Assembly: GCF_040115645.1 (NCBI RefSeq)
Contig: NC_089563.1
Location: 310,001 to 374,000 of the forward strand
Length of the DNA: 64,000 nucleotides
DNA from: Euwallacea fornicatus
Taxonomy: Eukaryota > Arthropoda > Insecta > Coleoptera > Curculionidae
Direction of reading: 5' to 3'
In this document: positions 59,401 through 64,000 of the stretch, in pieces
How the letters are laid out: every line of letters begins with the position of its first letter
Numbering within the stretch: the first letter of the stretch is position 1
Program-made: the position numbers and the translations under genes
Notes under the pieces: model-generated
The model's database searches: none
Told to the model about the DNA's origin: nothing
The model's input: only the letters and a program-made list of their open reading frames with translations

Positions 59401-62400
59401 AAAGTGCCCTATTTGAATAAAATACATCTTAAACGTCGCATTGAATTTGCAAAAAATAATTTAAATCGTATGCATTAGAAAAACATTCTTTTTTCGAACG
59501 AAACCAAAGTTAATTTGTTTGAAAATGATGGAAGAGTAACTGAGACGTCGGATAAATGAACAACTAAACCCAAAAAATACAATTTGTATTATTAAATATG
59601 GTGGAGACAATATTAAAGTTTGGGGCTCGTTCTCGTATGAAGGAATTGGTCCGATTTATTTAATAAAAAAAAAACATGACAAAAGAAATTTACTTGGATA
59701 TTTTGCAAAATGTTATGTTGTCTTATGCCGAAGAAAATCTGCCATTGAAATGGATCTACCAACATGACAACGACCCTAAACATACCGCCAAAGTTGTTAA
59801 AGCGTGGTTGAATTCCCAAAATATTGACATTTTACCTTGGCCATCTCAGTCCCCGGACATGAACCCGATTGAAAATATATGAAAAATTCTTAAAAGTCGT
59901 GTAGGTTAAGAAAAAACAACGATCGTGAAACTTTTATGGAAAAATGTCCAAGAAATCTAGTATTCTATTTCAATAGAAGTCTGCCGCAAGTTGATAGACT
60001 CCATGCCTAAACGATGCGCTACAGTATTATCCCAGAAAGGATATGCTACCAAATATTTAATATAATATTATAATTACGGCATTTTTGATTAGTTTGTTGT
60101 TGTTTTATATGTTGTTTGTTTTTAGTTTTGAAAGCTATTTCTAAACGCTCTTATTTTTTTGACCACTCGAATTTTCGATAAAATTCTTGAATTTCTTGTG
60201 TCTTGTAATATGTATATTGTAGTTTAGTATTGCAAATAAGATAGTAGATGTTAAGAACAATATTTTGAAACAAGTTGTATATTTTTAGAATAAATACTGT
60301 AAATGTTATTACTTATAATAGATTTTTTAAATGATACTCTTATTTTTTTGGCCATAACGTATGTATGTCATTCAACCTTCCGTGTTTTTAAGTTTTAACA
60401 TAATTAGACAAAATATTCAAGTTGGTAGTCGCTTTATCTTTATTATATATATGTATGTATAGCAACTATGAGTACGTCGTGTGAAACTGTTTTAATATTG
60501 TTGTCATAAAACTTCCGACTTCTTCTATCAAGTTCTCTTTGCAGTAGGAAATATATTTTTTGTTCCGACGGTGTATGTATGCATAATGAAAGTGCTCCCT
60601 GGAATTTGCAACTTTTCTCCCATTTTACTAAATCTGGAAATATTCTACGTATCGTTTCTATGCCTAATCAGCTGGACCTTTACAAAATGCTAGTTGGACC
60701 GATATCACTTCACAGATGATTCACTTCAATGTTAAGTGGCGATGAGCAAGATATTCGTAATACGCGCTGCACTAATAATTGGAATAATCCAGTTTTCTTT
60801 TATTCTGAATATTTCATGTAGTATGTTTATCTATTAGTGGGTGGTATTTAATTGGCATTGTGTGACTGAAAGTGGACGTTGCTGATGTGATTCTAGTTTA
60901 CGTTTTCAAGTCTTGGGAGTGAGTTCTGGTTGTTTTTTCTTGTGGTTCACAGTTAAGTTTTATTAAGCCAATGAGAACGATGTAATTAGAATTTTAGTTG
61001 AAAGCCGAAATTATTTGCAATTTTGGCTCTTCTGGAAGGCACTTAAAACCATCTTTGGACGTAGTTGAAGAATGATATCGCAACTTGAGCTGTTCCGAAG
61101 ATTTTTATTTTTACGCGTTTCAGGTTTCAACTATGTACGCCTCTGCTTCGAGTCGAAATTAATTCGAAACTCGAACCATTTTAAAGATTTTTTTTCTGGA
61201 ATTAATATTAAATGTTTTCCAGAAATTATCTAATATTGTTTTTTGCGCTTCAGGCCTCAAAAATGTATGAACTTCAAAACGTATCTGTAACATTAAAAAC
61301 TTATGCTGTTCTTCTTGTGCATCTTCCTTACTCGCTTTAAATAAATATAATTTCAGTTCTTTGCTAAATTGGGTATACCACTTTTAAAATTATTAATAAT
61401 TACACGCGAATTGTAATATATTTTAACTAATTTGAATACGTAATAACATCGACTGCTAGCACAGGTAAGTAAATATTTTCTATGCGAGATAATACGAAAA
61501 TTTGTCGAAACGGCATTCCACTGCAAACAAATATATTCAATAAAAAATTCATAATGTATATAAATATTTATTTTTAAGAACCTATTTATTAGGTTGATAA
61601 ACATTTGCTTAAGTGATTAATGCGTCTTTCTTTTAATAGTAAAATGATTTATTGCAACAATTTCTTAATCATAAGAAATGTTTGAATAAAAATATCTTAG
61701 TTCCTACGCTCTCAAAAATATCTACTTGATAACGCAGCAGTCGAATGTAATAAATGAAGTACCAAAATGTAGAGAATGAATAGTCATCTAAAATTATGTA
61801 TTACTTAACTCACTTTACCATTTAAAATGTTTGAGAAGCTGGCTCTACGGGATAGAGTTCGAAGAGACACAGTACATGGTACATAAAAATTGTTCGCCCT
61901 TGTTTACCAAATCGACATGTTCCGGCGATTTAAAAAAAATAATTCCGTTCCCAGATAATAGGGACAGACAATTTTTAAATTAATACCCTGTAAAGTCTAT
62001 TTACTAATTATAATTCTTATTTTCATTCAATATATTTAGAATAGAATGGTGACAAGATGAAAAAGACTTGTTAACCAATTAAGTAGGCAAATCCCTTATT
62101 CCATTAATAAAAATATTAGGTATGCCATTTTAATCTCGCATTAATGGTTGATAATAATTATGAATACATTAGATCGGAACATAGAAAGTAAGAGCTATAT
62201 TTTTTTCTTTTTATCTACCCCCTTAAATTGAAAAATTTTGTTGCAATATATAATCGTCAATAAAATACAAGGATTAATGTTTGGAAACTAAAGCAATATT
62301 TTAATGTTACGAGTCTGGTTATTTTGGTACTCAGTTTCAAATAGGACTTAAGTTATCATTTCAATTTCAGAGCTTTGCACTTTCTAAGCATTTTCTTTCA

Positions 62401-63115
62401 ATGTATTATCATGGACAGTGAATGTGGGAGAATGTCGCAAGATTTAACCCCATTCTTCAAAAAAGCTTATTCAGAGACTCTGGAACCGCATCATGGATGG
62501 TTAGGAACACAGTTATTCAATGTATGTACCAAAATGTTATATTGCTTTGTGTCAAGAGTATCCAATTCTCTTGCAAGGGGAAAATCAGTGCATTTCCTAA
62601 CATGGTACGCAAAAATACCACTTTATTTTAAAAAAAGCATGTTTGAACGCCTACTTTCCTGCTGAAAATCTCCGTGAAATTCCATTTTTTCTTTTAAAAT
62701 TTTGAACATAAAAAAATTTACGCACACTTGAAAAATACACGTTTTTGAAAAACTCATTGTAGATCTCTTAATTGGTAAAATAAATATCAAAGTACCATTT
62801 ATGTTATTAAACATTTTTCAAAAATTGACCTTATAAAATCTAAGCGAATGTTTGTTTATAGTTGCGAAAGTACATCTTCTTGTCGCAACAATCCACACGT
62901 GACTTCTATGTATACTAAAATACAACTAACACATCTTGAAGGTAATGTCAAGATTTGCTCCGAGTAGGGGACACTTGTTCTACACCCTCGCCCTTGACAG
63001 TCATGATAAGGAGGACCAGGTTCTTCAAGACATGAGGCAGTACCATCAACGTCTGAGCGCTTGCGTCATCAGGCTTTCAGAATTTTACGCCGAACATCAA
63101 TTAGAAAACTTATAA
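56414..63115 (+). CDS. Glycolipid transfer protein (GLTP fold), 213 residues
   Basis: Exons: 56414-56555, 57637-57692, 58040-58158, 62371-62521, 62942-63115 (642 nt). The GLTP signature residues are all present: Asp60, Asn64 and Lys67 in NDINGNIKK, Trp103 in NALLWLRRALHFL, and His147 in HHGW. By family alignment these correspond to the sugar-headgroup contacts Asp48, Asn52, Lys55, Trp96 and His140 of human GLTP. The C-terminus (LSEFYAEHQLENL) resembles the related ceramide-1-phosphate transfer protein, but the ligand residues favour a glycolipid-type pocket. It is a cytosolic carrier of glycosphingolipids between membranes. The last acceptor (GAAG|GTAATG) was chosen because it restores N-VMSRFAPSR with the expected spacing. 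Intron 4 contains a Tc1-like element. Confidence 0.92.
57005..57180. repeat. Terminus of a mariner-like repeat in GLTP intron 1
   Basis: TATACTGGGTGTTCCAAAAAGG at about 57012 is the same type of end as the other ACAGGGTG elements. No inverted partner was found before the next exon at 57637, so the copy is truncated or heavily decayed. Confidence 0.35.
58897..60361 (+). mobile_element. Tc1-like transposon with about 215-bp IR/DR-type TIRs, dead transposase
   Basis: The arms 58897-59110 and about 60150-60361 are inverted copies with high identity. The outer ends are GTTATGGCCAAAAAAAATAAGAGCG and the inverse CTCTTATTTTTTTGGCCATAAC. An inner copy of the same motif occurs about 190 bp inside each arm: TAGTCAAAAAAATAAGAGCGTTT (59085) and AAACGCTCTTATTTTTTTGACCA (60152). 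It lies in GLTP intron 4 (58159-62370). Confidence 0.92.
59218..60062 (+). pseudogene. Tc1-like transposase broken by stops and frameshifts
   Basis: Fragments in order are HQFRGRKRKTTSREDARLIR with a second HTH SARTIRRRMQQFGYNGRITR, then KIHLKRRIEFAKNNLN and a stop. ILFSNETKVNLFEND follows, with the first catalytic Asp replaced by Asn. Next come WIYQHDNDPKHTAKVVKAWL, WPSQSPDMNPIENI and a stop, and finally LIDSMPKRCATVLSQKGYAT. At least two frameshifts and several stops make it inactive. Confidence 0.88.
60362..62370. other. Remainder of GLTP intron 4 with no recognised element
   Basis: AT-rich intron sequence. A possible element end, AATACCCTGTAAAG at about 61982, is isolated. The stretch closes with the polypyrimidine tract and TTTCAG at 62370. 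Confidence 0.45.
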
Positions 63116-63580
63116 AATGTTTTTCAGTTTTTCCAAAAGTGCTGTTATGTTTAGAAAATTGCTTTGATCAATTGAATATTTGTTATATATTTTTGTTTTT
63201 ATGTATATATTGTTATGTATGTAATATTATTATATTAATAGTATTTTGTTTTTTTCAATTGGGACAATGCAAGGTATGAACTAACACTAAATAGTTTTAT
63301 AGAAGTTTGTGCTTGTTGTAAATTGTTCTTTGCATGAATGTTAATTTTATTACCTCATGTAATATAAAAAAAATTATAAATTTATAAATTAACTCTAAAA
63401 ATCAGTAATATTATCACAGAAAAGTGCAATTCGGTTATTAGTTAAACAAAAACTTGCCGTACATTTCATAATTTTCCTTACCAATACAATTTGTTAAATG
63501 ACCAATTAATTATTTAATACTAATTATTTCAAACTATTAACTCTATATTCTAAAAATTTATATTGTTGTAAATAGGAAAA

Positions 63581-63586
63581 TTTATT
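63581..63586 (-). terminator. Poly(A) signal of the minus-strand gene at the right edge
   Basis: Minus-strand AATAAA 45-50 bases beyond the stop codon at 63631. Confidence 0.55.
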
Positions 63587-63630
63587 GCAGTATACATATT
63601 TCTCTAGAAATGATGTTGCCTCGAAATTCT

Positions 63631-64000
63631 TTAGAATGAAGTGGAAAACTTTAAATAAAATTCCTTATGTTTCAAATCATTAACTGTCATTTCAGCTGCC
63701 TGAAAAAAGAAAAAATAAGAATAATTCCTTTGTTAAAAATGCAAATTAAATTCTCGTTGCAACACCACTAACTGAATTAACTTACATTTCTTACACATTC
63801 TATCGAGTCAAACATTAAGGCTTCAAGAGTATCTCTTATTTCGACAGTCCATATTTTTTCCAACGTTTCTTGCTGAAAATATTTGCCCATAAGAAGTACA
63901 AAATGGCAACTTCTCTCCCTCATCACAGAATTCGAGTTTCTCAAAAATTCTCCTAAATGAAGTTGATTTTCTTCAGTTTTTGGCTCATTCAAGACAATTT
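63631..64000 (-). CDS. C-terminal two exons of an unidentified helical (possibly HEAT-repeat) protein
   Basis: The minus-strand frame is open from the window edge to an AAT|GTAAGT donor at 63786, including FLRNSNSVMRERSCHFVLLM and IRDTLEALMFDSIECVRN. After an 86-bp intron (acceptor TTTTTTCAG) it continues in phase with AAEMTVNDLKHKEF and a TAA at 63631. The joined CVRNAAEMTVNDL resembles the VRxxAxxxLxxL helix of HEAT/ARM repeats, and MRERSCHFVLLMGKYF could be another helix. The gene cannot be named from this fragment. It converges on GLTP with 515 bp between the stop codons. Confidence 0.65.

Overview
The window is AT-rich animal DNA with short introns, GT-AG splice sites and many DNA transposons. 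It looks like an insect genome, most likely a beetle. That placement is an inference from gene content (a syd-1/RhoGAP100F gene of the PDZ-C2-RhoGAP type found in flies and worms) and from the abundance of mariner-like elements ending in TACAGGGTG. All exon models were built by hand from reading frames, splice signals and family knowledge. Each complete model closes in frame.

Layout. (1) About 2.1-20.7 kb, + strand: the 3' twenty or more exons of a syd-1/RhoGAP100F synaptic RhoGAP; its 5' end lies left of the window or was not recognised. Several introns hold long-TIR mariner-like elements. (2) 20.7-38.7 kb: an 18 kb stretch without a confident intact gene. It holds a 321-bp duplication just after syd-1, a decayed ~179-bp tandem repeat, a small two-exon pseudogene-like relic, a jockey-type LINE fragment, a dead Tc1 element, a MITE, a large palindromic element split by a dead mariner, and a 38-bp near-perfect palindrome. 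(3) 38.7-51.6 kb, +: a secreted pancreatic-type lipase in seven coding exons. Its 9.9 kb second intron is a transposon nest that includes a Tc1-like element with an uninterrupted 349-codon DD34E transposase. (4) 51.7-52.8 kb, +: a compact Nek8-like kinase starting about 100 bp after the lipase poly(A) signal. (5) 53.8-55.9 kb, -: the U2 snRNP protein A' gene, with a GC-AG intron. (6) 56.4-63.1 kb, +: a glycolipid transfer protein, divergent from U2A' across a ~0.5 kb shared promoter interval, with a dead Tc1-like element in its fourth intron. (7) 63.6-64 kb, -: the last two exons of an unidentified helical, possibly HEAT-like protein.

The genes do not form one pathway. They are synapse assembly (syd-1), lipid hydrolysis (lipase), signalling (Nek), splicing (U2A') and lipid transport (GLTP). 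I found no convincing new multi-gene system. The most notable structural signal is that several of the mariner-like elements carry a second copy of the terminal ACAGGGTG-type motif about 110-125 bp inside each end. This gives an inverted-repeat/direct-repeat layout across several unrelated-looking insertions.
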